Positions 29,363 through 36,182 of a DNA stretch of 36,182 bases are shown one piece after another (positions within the stretch are counted from its first letter, which is position 1; each line of letters starts with the position of its first letter). Under the pieces are notes generated by a model. That model did no database searches, was not told the DNA's origin, and saw nothing but the letters and a program-made list of their open reading frames with translations. The translations under genes were made by a program, and so were the position numbers. This DNA is from Luteococcus sp052116585 (GTDB taxonomy: Bacteria; Actinomycetota; Actinomycetes; Propionibacteriales; Propionibacteriaceae), in contig NZ_JBQKKT010000025.1 in the NCBI RefSeq assembly GCF_052116585.1, positions 1-36,182 of the forward strand, read 5' to 3'.

Positions 29363-31066
29363 TCAGCGCTGCCCGGCGGTCTCCAGGAGTTCCCGAGCAT
29401 GTGCCCGCGAGGACTCGCTGGACCCAATGCCACCCATCATCCGGGCCAACTCCTCCAACCGGTCCTCGCCCGTGACCCGTCGCAGGTCGCTGACGGTGAC
29501 CTCCCCGTTGGTGGACTTGCTGACCACCAGGTGCGCGTCGGCGAAGGCGGCCACCTGTGCCAAGTGCGTGACCACGATCACTTGGCAGTGCTTTGCCAAC
29601 GCCGACAGTCGACGACCGATCTCGACGGCGACCGCCCCGCCCACGCCGGCGTCCACTTCGTCGAAGACGCACGTGTGCACACCGTGCTCCTCACCGGCAT
29701 TGGCATCGGCGAGAACCACCTCAAGGGCCAGCCGAACCCTGGAGAGTTCGCCGCCGGAGGCCACCTTCCCCAGCGGTGCCGCGGCCAGGCCAGGATTGGC
29801 GGCAAAGGTCAGCTGCACGGCCTCAGCACCGTGTCTTCCCAACTCGGGCAGGGGACGCAGCTCGAAACTGAGCCGGGCATGAGGCATCGCCAGAGCCGCC
29901 AGCTCCGTCTGGACGAGGGCTGCCAATAGATCAGCGGCCTCGGCACGGGTGGCCGTGATCTGCTCTGCGCTCAGGTGCAGGGTCCGGTCCAGGTCCGCCG
30001 TCTCGGCGCGCAGTTGCTCAATCCTGTCATCGGATCCGGTGAGCTCGCCCAAGCGCTGGGCGGAGGTCTGGGACCACGCCAACACCTCGTCGATGGTGTT
30101 GCCGTACTTGCGGGTGAGAGATGCCAGAGCGGCCCGACGCTCACCGATGCTCTCGAGCCGGGCGGGATCCGCGTCCAGGTCGGCCAGGTAGCCCGCAACA
30201 CTGGCCGCGACGTCATTCACCACGAAGCCCACTTCACGCAGCTGCTGGGCCACCTCGGCCGCCGCCGGGTCCAGCCCCTCCGCCTGTTCCATGGCCTTGC
30301 GGGCCTCTCCGAACAGGCCGACCACGCCCGGGCTGTCGTCGAAGCCGTCCACCGATCCGCTCAGGGCTTCCGAGGCCTGCTGTGCCAGGCGTTGCAGGTC
30401 ATCCATGGCCTGCAGGCGGGTCATTTCCGCGGTGAGTGCCTCCTCCTCCCCCGTCTGGGGGTCCACTGCGGCGATCTCGGCGAGGCCGAAACGCAACAGG
30501 TCCTGTTCCCGAGCTCGTTCCTGGGCGCGAGTGACAAGCTCGTCCAACTCGTCGAGGAGCCGGGCACGCCGGTCGAAGGCATCCCGGTGGGCCTCGAGGC
30601 GCGCGGCATGATCGGGTCCACAGAAGCGGTCGAGCACCTCACGCTGTCGCTCGGGGATGCCCAGACGCACCTGCTCGGACTGTCCGTGGATGGTCGCCAA
30701 CTCACTGGCTATTTCCGAAAGTCCACTCACGGATGACTGGGCACCACCGACGAAGGCCCTGGACCGACCTGATCCATTGACCTGGCGCGCCAGCAGGAGT
30801 TCGCCGTCCTCGACGACCCCGCCCAGCTCGTCGACCCGCCCCACGACGTGCTCGACGCTCGAGAAGCGCCCCTCCACCAGAGCTCGCTGGGATCCATGAC
30901 GCACCACTCCCGCATCGGCGCGAGTCCCCATCAACAGGCCAAGACTGCTCACCACCATGGTCTTGCCCGCGCCGGTCTCGCCGGTGACGGCGGTCATCCC
31001 GGGATGGAACTCGATGGCGCTCTGCTCGATCACTCCCAGGCCCTGGATCCTCAGCTCGGTCAGCAT
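29363..31066 (-). CDS. recN: DNA repair protein RecN
   Basis: 567 residues, an SMC-like ATPase. MLTELRIQGLGVIEQSAIEF leads to Walker A GETGAGKTMVV. A long coiled-coil middle follows, then the signature ASGGELSRVRLALE and Walker B CVFDEVDAGVGG. It binds and tethers broken DNA ends for recombinational repair. The start shares its A with the nadK stop (TGATG), so the two are coupled. The tlyA-nadK-recN order is conserved in actinobacteria. No LexA-type box was seen before the gene. Confidence 0.95.
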   Translation of the reverse strand: MLTELRIQGLGVIEQSAIEFHPGMTAVTGETGAGKTMVVSSLGLLMGTRADAGVVRHGSQRALVEGRFSSVEHVVGRVDELGGVVEDGELLLARQVNGSGRSRAFVGGAQSSVSGLSEIASELATIHGQSEQVRLGIPERQREVLDRFCGPDHAARLEAHRDAFDRRARLLDELDELVTRAQERAREQDLLRFGLAEIAAVDPQTGEEEALTAEMTRLQAMDDLQRLAQQASEALSGSVDGFDDSPGVVGLFGEARKAMEQAEGLDPAAAEVAQQLREVGFVVNDVAASVAGYLADLDADPARLESIGERRAALASLTRKYGNTIDEVLAWSQTSAQRLGELTGSDDRIEQLRAETADLDRTLHLSAEQITATRAEAADLLAALVQTELAALAMPHARLSFELRPLPELGRHGAEAVQLTFAANPGLAAAPLGKVASGGELSRVRLALEVVLADANAGEEHGVHTCVFDEVDAGVGGAVAVEIGRRLSALAKHCQVIVVTHLAQVAAFADAHLVVSKSTNGEVTVSDLRRVTGEDRLEELARMMGGIGSSESSRAHARELLETAGQR

Positions 31067-31989
31067 CAGCGACGCCCCCGGAATCCTTGCACCGGCAACT
31101 CGAACTTCTTGACCAGTCTCGTGGTGAAGGGCTGTGGGCTGAGCCGTGCAATCAGCAGGTCGTGCTCTCCTCGGCACAAGCTGATGCGGCTACCGGCTGC
31201 GGCGTCGACACTGCGCGCGCCATCAGCCCAGACGACCGCCGGCATGCCGCGTTCTGCGAGCACGATCAGGTCCACCGTGGACTTGGGACTCAGCACAACG
31301 GGGCGGGCGAACAGGGCGTGTGCTGACAGCGGGACCAGTTCGATGGCCTCGACGTCGGGCCACATCACAGGTCCACCTGCGGAGAAGGCGTAGGCCGTGG
31401 AGCCGGTGGGGGTACTCACCAGCACGCCGTCACAGCCCCAGCGGGAAAGGGGCCGCTCGTCCACCAGGGCGAAGACCTCCAGCATGCGTTCCCTGGCGAT
31501 CTTCTCCACGGACACCTCATTGACCGCAAAGGACCACCACTGGAGTTTGCCCTCGGGGTCGTAGACCTCGACGGACAGCGTGAGTCGACGCTCGACGGTG
31601 TAACTGCGCTCGGTGACCTGGTCCACAAGTGTCCCGATCTCGGAGGCCTCCAGCTCTGCGAGGAAGCCCACATGGCCCAGATTCACCCCGAGCAGCGGCA
31701 CGCACCACGGCAGTGCCGTCTCGGCCCCACGGAGGATGGAACCGTCCCCACCGAAGACCACGACAAGTTCGACCTCTGGGTCGCACCCGTCCAGTCGCCC
31801 GATCTCCACCTCGGACTTCACGCTGGCACGCACGACGTCGTACGACTCCGGCAGCACCTCGGTGCGGATACCCCGCTCCGCGATCTGCTCGATGAAGTCC
31901 GTCGCGGCCACCAGGGCCTCGGGCCGGGTGGGGTGCAGCATGACCGCGACGCTGCGCTGTGTGGGATCCGTGCTCATCTCAACACTCAC
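31066..31989 (-). CDS. nadK: NAD kinase
   Basis: 307 residues. It phosphorylates NAD to NADP with ATP or polyphosphate. Signature parts are VVVFGGDGSILRGAE (the GGDG loop), LLGVNLGHVGFLAE, the catalytic/binding NE in FAVNEVSVEK, and VSTPTGSTAYAFSAGGP. The GTG at 31989 has AGGG seven bases before it; an ATG four codons later is an alternative. It follows tlyA after 70 bases and is coupled to recN. Confidence 0.95.
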   Translation of the reverse strand: MSVEMSTDPTQRSVAVMLHPTRPEALVAATDFIEQIAERGIRTEVLPESYDVVRASVKSEVEIGRLDGCDPEVELVVVFGGDGSILRGAETALPWCVPLLGVNLGHVGFLAELEASEIGTLVDQVTERSYTVERRLTLSVEVYDPEGKLQWWSFAVNEVSVEKIARERMLEVFALVDERPLSRWGCDGVLVSTPTGSTAYAFSAGGPVMWPDVEAIELVPLSAHALFARPVVLSPKSTVDLIVLAERGMPAVVWADGARSVDAAAGSRISLCRGEHDLLIARLSPQPFTTRLVKKFELPVQGFRGRR

Positions 31990-32059
31990 GCAGACACCCT
32001 AGCCGCGCATGACGACAATCCCGCCGGGTGTGGTTGCCACACAGCACGCGAGGCACAGC

Positions 32060-32797
32060 TCACGCGCGTTCGAAGAGCACGAAGTACTCGATGTTCCCGG
32101 CCGGCCCCGGCAACTGGCTCGGCTCGCGCCAGACGTCCCGCCAGCCGAGCTCCCGGGCCTGCTGACAGACTGCCTCGACGGCGGCCAGCCGGGTCGCCTC
32201 ATCGCGCACGACCCCTGTGGAGGTGAGGTTGCGGCGGCCCACCTCGAACTGTGGCTTCACCATCAGCAGAGCTCGCCCCTCGGGTGACAGGACGGAGAAG
32301 AGCCGCTCCAGGATCAGGCCGAGACTGATGAAACTCACGTCGCAGACCACCAGGTCAACTGGGCGACCCCCGACGTCGGCGATGGCGAGATCACGCAGGT
32401 TGAGCCCCTCACGGACCACCACGCGCGGATCCTCCCGCAGGTGCTGGACGAGTTGTCCGTGCCCGACGTCCACCGCATGGACTTGCAGCGCTCCGCGGCT
32501 CAGCAGCACCTCGGTGAATCCCCCTGTGGAGGCGCCGGCATCCAGCACTCGCTGGGGGACGCGATCCCATCCGAGCGAATCCAATGCACCGAGCAGTTTG
32601 ATTGCCGCACGCGAGGCCCACTGCACGTGTTCCCTCAGGGTGATCGCTGCATCTGGCGCCACGCTGAGAGAGGCCTTCGACGCGAGCTTCCCGTCCACCT
32701 CCACCAGACCGTCCTCCACCAGCTTTCGGGCGAGACTTCGGCTGCGCGCAAGGCCCCGCTGCGTCAGGAGCACATCAAGCCGAAGGCCGTCAGCCAT
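32060..32797 (-). CDS. tlyA: TlyA family rRNA 2'-O-methyltransferase
   Basis: 245 residues. An S4 RNA-binding domain (RLDVLLTQRGLARSRSLARKLV) is followed by an FtsJ-like methyltransferase fold with the AdoMet motif VLDAGASTGGFTEVLL, VHAVDVGHGQL, and the catalytic Lys region LMVKPQFEVG. In mycobacteria TlyA methylates 16S C1409 and 23S C1920, and its loss gives capreomycin resistance. GGAG is seven bases before the ATG. Its first eight bases overlap the end of the preceding 85-residue gene. Confidence 0.95.
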   Translation of the reverse strand: MADGLRLDVLLTQRGLARSRSLARKLVEDGLVEVDGKLASKASLSVAPDAAITLREHVQWASRAAIKLLGALDSLGWDRVPQRVLDAGASTGGFTEVLLSRGALQVHAVDVGHGQLVQHLREDPRVVVREGLNLRDLAIADVGGRPVDLVVCDVSFISLGLILERLFSVLSPEGRALLMVKPQFEVGRRNLTSTGVVRDEATRLAAVEAVCQQARELGWRDVWREPSQLPGPAGNIEYFVLFERA

Positions 32798-33047
32798 GGC
32801 GCGGCTCCGCGGGGTCGGGGGCGCCCTCGGCCCGGCGCGGCCGCAGCCCTTCGGGAATCGAGGCGACGGGCGGACGTCGACTCTCCTCGAGAACCGCAGC
32901 GAGCTGGTCCTGGACTCCCGAGAGCAGGTCATGGTGCTCCCGCAGGTCCTTCCCGCCGAGATCCTCAACGCTGCGCAGCGCTTCGTCGACGTCGGGATGC
33001 CCGGTCCGGGGACGCGGCCTCACCTCACCGTCAGCGGTCTCGCTCAC
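32790..33047 (-). CDS. Small acidic-to-basic protein between HAD gene and tlyA
   Basis: 85 residues. The middle (TGHPDVDEALRSVEDL through VQDQLAAVLEES, residues 15-56) looks like a short helical hairpin. The C-terminus is Arg/Pro-rich and probably disordered. The GTG start overlaps the HAD gene stop (GTGA, 33044-33047), and the end overlaps the tlyA start by eight bases, which argues that it is a real gene. A comparable small gene sits at the same place in mycobacteria (between the HAD gene and tlyA), as I recall. The function is unknown. Confidence 0.8.
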   Translation of the reverse strand: MSETADGEVRPRPRTGHPDVDEALRSVEDLGGKDLREHHDLLSGVQDQLAAVLEESRRPPVASIPEGLRPRRAEGAPDPAEPRHG

Positions 33048-34045
33048 GGGAGCAGATCCAGCTGGTTGACCACGTCCGCATCCAACGTGGTGTCGCGCCA
33101 GACCAGTTGGAGTACCGCCCACAGGGCGTCCAGCTGGCCCTCCCGCTCGGAGGGAATGTCGTCCAGCCGGACGCGGCCGTTCTCGACTCGGGCTCGCACG
33201 CCGTTGCACCGTGCCTCCGACTCCCCCAGCTCCGCAATCCGCGCCGGGGCAAGCAGGGCCCTCAGGTCATGTCCGATCGCGGTGGGTCGGCAGGACTCGT
33301 CGGCAGCAAGCAGGTCCGCCTTGCCGTGTGCCCCGGTGAAGACGAACAGGGAATCCATGCCGACGGCCACGGCTCCCATCACGTCCGTGTCCAGCCGATC
33401 CCCGACGAAGATCGCCTCGCTCGTACCCAACCGTCGCATCGTCTCCTCCAACAGCGGGGTGCACGGCTTCCCCGCCACCAGGGGCTGCGTCGTGACAGCC
33501 ACCTGAACCGCCGCGATCTGGGCCCCCGCCCCGGGAACCAGTCCGGTGTCAGTGGGACGAGTGGAGTCGGTGTTGGTGGCAAACCACGCCGCCCCACCCT
33601 GGATGGCTCGGCACGCGTCATCCAGACGGGGCCAGGTCATCTGCGGGTCATAGCCCTGGATCACGGCTACTGGCTCATCCTGGAGCGTCCACACCGGAGC
33701 CATGCCGACCGCGGCGACCTCATCCGCCAGGGCTTGCGTTCCCACCACCAGAATCCGACTGCCCGCGGGGAGCTGCTCGGTCAGCATCCGAGCGCCCGCC
33801 TGGGCGCTGGTCACCACGTCGGCGAGTTCTGCCGGCACCCCTAGCTCGGTGAGGTGCTCGACAACCGTTGCCGGGCGGCGTGCAGCATTGTTCGTGACAT
33901 ACCCAATCTGGGTGCCCCGATGCCTGAGTTCCTGAATGCCCTCTGCAGCTCCCGGGACGGCGCTCGGGCCAAGGTAGACAACTCCATCCAGGTCGAACAG
34001 TGCAGCTCGGTAGGTTTCGACCAAGGCCTCGGACTCGTCACTCAT
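33044..34045 (-). CDS. HAD superfamily phosphatase (NagD-like, class IIA)
   Basis: 333 residues. The nucleophile motif FDLDGVVYLGPSAVPGA, motif II IGYVTNNAARRP, and motif IV GDRLDTDVMGAVAVGMDSL are all present, with a large cap in the middle (IQGYDPQMTWPRLDDAC). This class removes phosphate from sugar phosphates, phosphoglycolate or nucleotides. An extra tail of about 80 residues follows the HAD core. The ATG (MSDESEALVE) overlaps the TPR gene by eight bases. The substrate is unknown. Confidence 0.93.
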   Translation of the reverse strand: MSDESEALVETYRAALFDLDGVVYLGPSAVPGAAEGIQELRHRGTQIGYVTNNAARRPATVVEHLTELGVPAELADVVTSAQAGARMLTEQLPAGSRILVVGTQALADEVAAVGMAPVWTLQDEPVAVIQGYDPQMTWPRLDDACRAIQGGAAWFATNTDSTRPTDTGLVPGAGAQIAAVQVAVTTQPLVAGKPCTPLLEETMRRLGTSEAIFVGDRLDTDVMGAVAVGMDSLFVFTGAHGKADLLAADESCRPTAIGHDLRALLAPARIAELGESEARCNGVRARVENGRVRLDDIPSEREGQLDALWAVLQLVWRDTTLDADVVNQLDLLP

Positions 34046-35774
34046 CGTCTCGCTCCTCAACCGGCTCAAGGTCCTCGTCCTTGTCGGTGCGTCCGACTGG
34101 CGATTCCTCGTCACCGGGCTCTTCGACACTGGGCTCCTCGACACTGGGCTCCTCGACACTGGGCTCCCCCTCACCGAGCTCCTCATCCGCATCGTCCTCG
34201 CCAATCTCGAGCACGAAACCGTCCAGTGCGTTGATCCGGTCCTGGGCATCGAGCGCCTGTTCGGTGTCAAGGTGCTCGACTGTGACGAACCACTGCCGCG
34301 CAGCGACCTGCTCGCCACTGCGCTCCAGCATGTCCGCATAGGCATAGCGCAGACGGGCCTGAGACTCCTTGGGCAACCGCTTTTCCGCGATGGCATTCTT
34401 CAGCAGGCGCAGGGCCTCTGCCCGCTGGCCCAGGTCATCCCGGGCGCCTGCCTCCACCAGCAGCATTTCCACCTGCTGCTCACCAGCCAGCCGTTCCTGC
34501 GCAGCCTCCTTGGCAAGTTTCAGCGCGTTGGCCGGCCGTCCAAGAGCTCGCTCACAGTCGGCCATGACAGGCAGGTACTCCGGATTTCCGGTCATGCGAC
34601 GCAATGCCCGGTACTCGTTGAGTGCCGCCGCGAACTCCCCTGCCGCATAGGCGGTCTCGGCCGTTGCCTCGCGCACGACCGGCAGACGCGCCGCCCGCCG
34701 TCTGGCTGCTTCGGCGTGACGGTAGGCCAGGGCCGGGTCCTCGTCGATCAGTTCACCGGCGGCCATGATGTGTGCAGCCACGATGGCCGCGAGTTCCTTC
34801 GGCAGGCCCTTGAGCTCGGCTCGCAGCGGACCGGGAAGCGTGCGCTCATCAACCTCTGGTGGCGTTTCCGGTTCGTCGTCACGAGCGGCCAGCCCCGGAC
34901 GGATGAAGTGCTCCTCCTCACGGCGACCTTCGTGCCGATCCTCGCGGAAGGGTCCCCGGTTTCCACGGTCCTCAAAGCGGTCGGATCGACGATCACGTCC
35001 AGCATCCCGCCGCTCACCACGCGAGCGATCGTGGGAGCGACGGTCGTCATTGCGGCCAGCCGATCCGCCGCGATCGGCACCCTGACCGTAACCACGCCGG
35101 TCTCCCGAACCCTGACGATCGCCCCAGGAGTCACCGGCTGAGTAACCGGCACGATCTTCATCCCGGTTCAGGCCCCGTCCCCCTGGACGGGAATCATCCC
35201 GGCGATAGCCGCGGCTCCCTGATCCCTGTCCGTCGCCGCGACCGTAGCCCCGGTCACGAGAATCGAGGCGATCATCACCACGTCCATATCCGCCTCCACG
35301 GGGCGACGAGCGGTCATCCCGGCGTCCATACCCGCGTTCTCGAGACTCGAAGCGATCATCCCGACGCGAGTATCCACCCTCTCGGCGATCGAAGGCACCC
35401 TCGCGTCCTTGCTCGCCGGCACCGCGTCGAGAGCCCCGCCCCTCCTGGCTGCCGAAAGCTCCACGACGATCGTCTCGATCGCTGCGCCGGTCCTGGCCCG
35501 CGTATCCGCGTTCGCGATCCTCACGTCCCCGACCATCGTTGGAGGGTCCACGTCGCTCCGGGCGATCTCCTCCGCGCCCGCGATCATCTCGGGAACCGTA
35601 GCCACGGCCACCCTGACGATCGTCCCGGCCGTAGAACTCGCGCGAGCCAGACTCGCCGCGAGCATCACGACGCAAGCCTCCACCTCGTCCTTGGCCAGAG
35701 CGCGCGTCGCGCTGGTGGGCACGCTCGTTGTCCGACGAGTTGTCCGACGAGTTGTTGCTTGGGTAGTCAGCCAT
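34038..35774 (-). CDS. TPR protein with a long Arg/Gly/Asp-rich disordered N-terminus
   Basis: 578 residues. Residues about 20-300 are low-complexity, with many RGYGRRDDR, RRDDR and GGYGRGDD units, that is, RGG/RGY-type repeats with alternating Arg and Asp. Then comes a helical TPR-like domain (AIVAAHIMAAGELIDEDPALAYRHAE, TAYAAGEFAAALNEYRAL, and similar). The C-terminus is acidic with SVEEP repeats. RGG/RGY tracts bind RNA and can phase-separate in other proteins. The TPR domain alone corresponds to the mycobacterial protein found before the HAD gene; the repeat domain is the addition. It lies directly after the rRNA operon. The ATG (MADYPSNN) has AGGA seven bases before it. Confidence 0.88.
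   Translation of the reverse strand: MADYPSNNSSDNSSDNERAHQRDARSGQGRGGGLRRDARGESGSREFYGRDDRQGGRGYGSRDDRGRGGDRPERRGPSNDGRGREDRERGYAGQDRRSDRDDRRGAFGSQEGRGSRRGAGEQGREGAFDRREGGYSRRDDRFESRERGYGRRDDRSSPRGGGYGRGDDRLDSRDRGYGRGDGQGSGSRGYRRDDSRPGGRGLNRDEDRAGYSAGDSWGDRQGSGDRRGYGQGADRGGSAGRNDDRRSHDRSRGERRDAGRDRRSDRFEDRGNRGPFREDRHEGRREEEHFIRPGLAARDDEPETPPEVDERTLPGPLRAELKGLPKELAAIVAAHIMAAGELIDEDPALAYRHAEAARRRAARLPVVREATAETAYAAGEFAAALNEYRALRRMTGNPEYLPVMADCERALGRPANALKLAKEAAQERLAGEQQVEMLLVEAGARDDLGQRAEALRLLKNAIAEKRLPKESQARLRYAYADMLERSGEQVAARQWFVTVEHLDTEQALDAQDRINALDGFVLEIGEDDADEELGEGEPSVEEPSVEEPSVEEPGDEESPVGRTDKDEDLEPVEERDDE
34116..34160. repeat. Three 15-bp tandem repeats in the TPR gene
   Basis: The unit GGGCTCCTCGACACT repeats at 34131-34145 and 34146-34160, with a one-base variant at 34116-34130. 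It encodes SVEEP three times near the C-terminus. Being in multiples of three, it can expand or shrink without shifting the frame. Confidence 0.85.
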
Positions 35775-35833
35775 GGGTCCATCCTGCCGCACGCCAGTGG
35801 CGCAGCGATACTTTGATCGTTCTTGAACATGAA

Positions 35834-35880
35834 AACACCCCTTTGGGTGTGTCACCGTGGTGACAACCCAAAGGGGTGTT
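35834..35880 (-). terminator. rRNA operon terminator with a 22-bp stem
   Basis: Fifteen bases at 35834-35848 pair perfectly with 35866-35880. After a single bulged base, seven further pairs (TGTCACC with GGTGACA) close on a two-base loop. A short T-run follows on the minus strand. It lies seven bases beyond the 5S gene, between the rRNA operon and the TPR gene. Confidence 0.9.
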
Positions 35881-35887
35881 TGTGTAA

Positions 35888-36006
35888 GTCCGGCGGCGTC
35901 CTAGTCTCCCACAGGATCCCTCCTGCAGTACCATCGGCTCTAAAAGGCTTAACTTCCGGGTTCGGAATGGGACCGGGTGTTTCCCTTTTGACATGGCCAC
36001 CGAAAC
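35888..36006 (-). rRNA. rrf: 5S ribosomal RNA
   Basis: On the minus strand it begins GTTTCGGTGGCCATGTCAAA, contains GGTCCCATTCCGAACCCGG and GCCGATGGTACTGCAG, and ends GGACGCCGCCGGAC. The 5' and 3' ends pair to form the terminal stem. The length of about 119 bases fits actinobacterial 5S. It is the last gene of the rRNA operon. Confidence 0.96.
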
Positions 36007-36077
36007 ACTATGGAGATATCTATCGTGTTCTACCCCCGTGTGTGCAGCCCTCTTTGTGGGGGGTGCTTTGTGGGGGT

Positions 36078-36100
36078 GTTCCCGACCGTACCTCGGGAAC
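36078..36100 (-). other. Hairpin in the 23S-5S spacer
   Basis: GTTCCCGA (36078-36085) and TCGGGAAC (36093-36100) form an 8-bp stem in the 127-base spacer. It is probably an RNase processing signal for separating 5S from 23S. A 10-base direct repeat CTTTGTGGGG (36052-36061 and 36066-36075) lies beside it. Confidence 0.5.
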
Positions 36101-36133
36101 CACACAGTGGACGCGTAACATCTTTGTAGGATA

Positions 36134-36182
36134 CAAGCCCTCGGCCTATTAGTATCGGTCAGCTCCACACATTGCTGTGCTT
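36134..36182 (-). rRNA. rrl: 23S ribosomal RNA, 3' end (partial)
   Basis: The minus strand reads TGTGGAGCTGACCGATACTAATAGGCCGAGGGCTTG, the conserved 3' terminus of bacterial 23S rRNA. The rest lies outside the window. The exact 3' end is set by eye. Confidence 0.9.

Noticed and set aside
36007..36133. A small protein frame over the 5S gene and 23S-5S spacer.
   Set aside because: The region is rRNA and its spacer; any open frame there is incidental.

Overview
This window is chromosomal DNA from a high-GC Gram-positive bacterium (Actinomycetota). The evidence is the strongly G/C-biased third codon position, the Pup ligase gene pafA beside pafB and pafC, a Ski2-like helicase of the HelY type, frequent GTG starts with 4-base GTGA stop/start overlaps, and gene orders that match known actinobacterial blocks. 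I suspect the Propionibacteriaceae or a close family, but the window has no decisive marker for the family.

Layout from left to right. 1-3900: the first bases hold a strong hairpin abutting a GTG frame that runs off the edge, and a REP-like palindrome. Then comes the branched-chain amino acid operon ilvB-ilvN-ilvC (minus strand), preceded by a leader peptide MFIQILVLIGR and an intrinsic terminator, which is a classic attenuator. 4086-8003: a small two-helix membrane protein, a HIT-family protein, and a large FAD/4Fe-4S D-lactate dehydrogenase-type oxidoreductase. 8133-13037: hisF, a DUF808 membrane protein and the helicase helY. 13123-14422 (plus strand): a CmtR-like metal sensor and a cation diffusion facilitator. 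14440-18794 (minus): pafB-pafC-small membrane protein-tatA-tatC-diacylglycerol kinase, one tightly packed operon. 18949-19860 (plus): gluQ. 19895-26409 (minus): parA-RHH protein-scpA-scpB-rluB-pafA-FKBP lipoprotein, almost without gaps. 26514-28135: NUDIX hydrolase and xerD. 28275-29333 (plus): an ATP-dependent DNA ligase. 29363-35774 (minus): TPR/RGG protein-HAD phosphatase-85-residue protein-tlyA-nadK-recN. 35834-36182: the 3' end of an rRNA operon (23S end, 5S, very strong terminator) on the minus strand.

The genes fall into working groups: branched-chain amino acid synthesis under translational attenuation; chromosome segregation and dimer resolution (ParA, a ribbon-helix-helix-like partner candidate, ScpA, ScpB, XerD); Pup tagging and the DNA-damage regulator PafBC; Tat protein export; DNA repair (RecN, ligase, HelY); and ribosome modification (RluB, TlyA, GluQ on tRNA). 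Two blocks that are separate in Mycobacterium tuberculosis (roughly Rv1691-Rv1711 and Rv2097c-Rv2092c, from memory) are joined here at rluB/pafA.

The observations I would look at first are the ilvB attenuator with an upstream palindrome, the RHH-like gene wedged between parA and scpA, the huge Arg/Gly-rich tail on a TPR protein next to the rRNA operon, and the hairpin that would hide the start of the reading frame at the left edge. No CRISPR array, complete insertion sequence or tRNA gene was seen.
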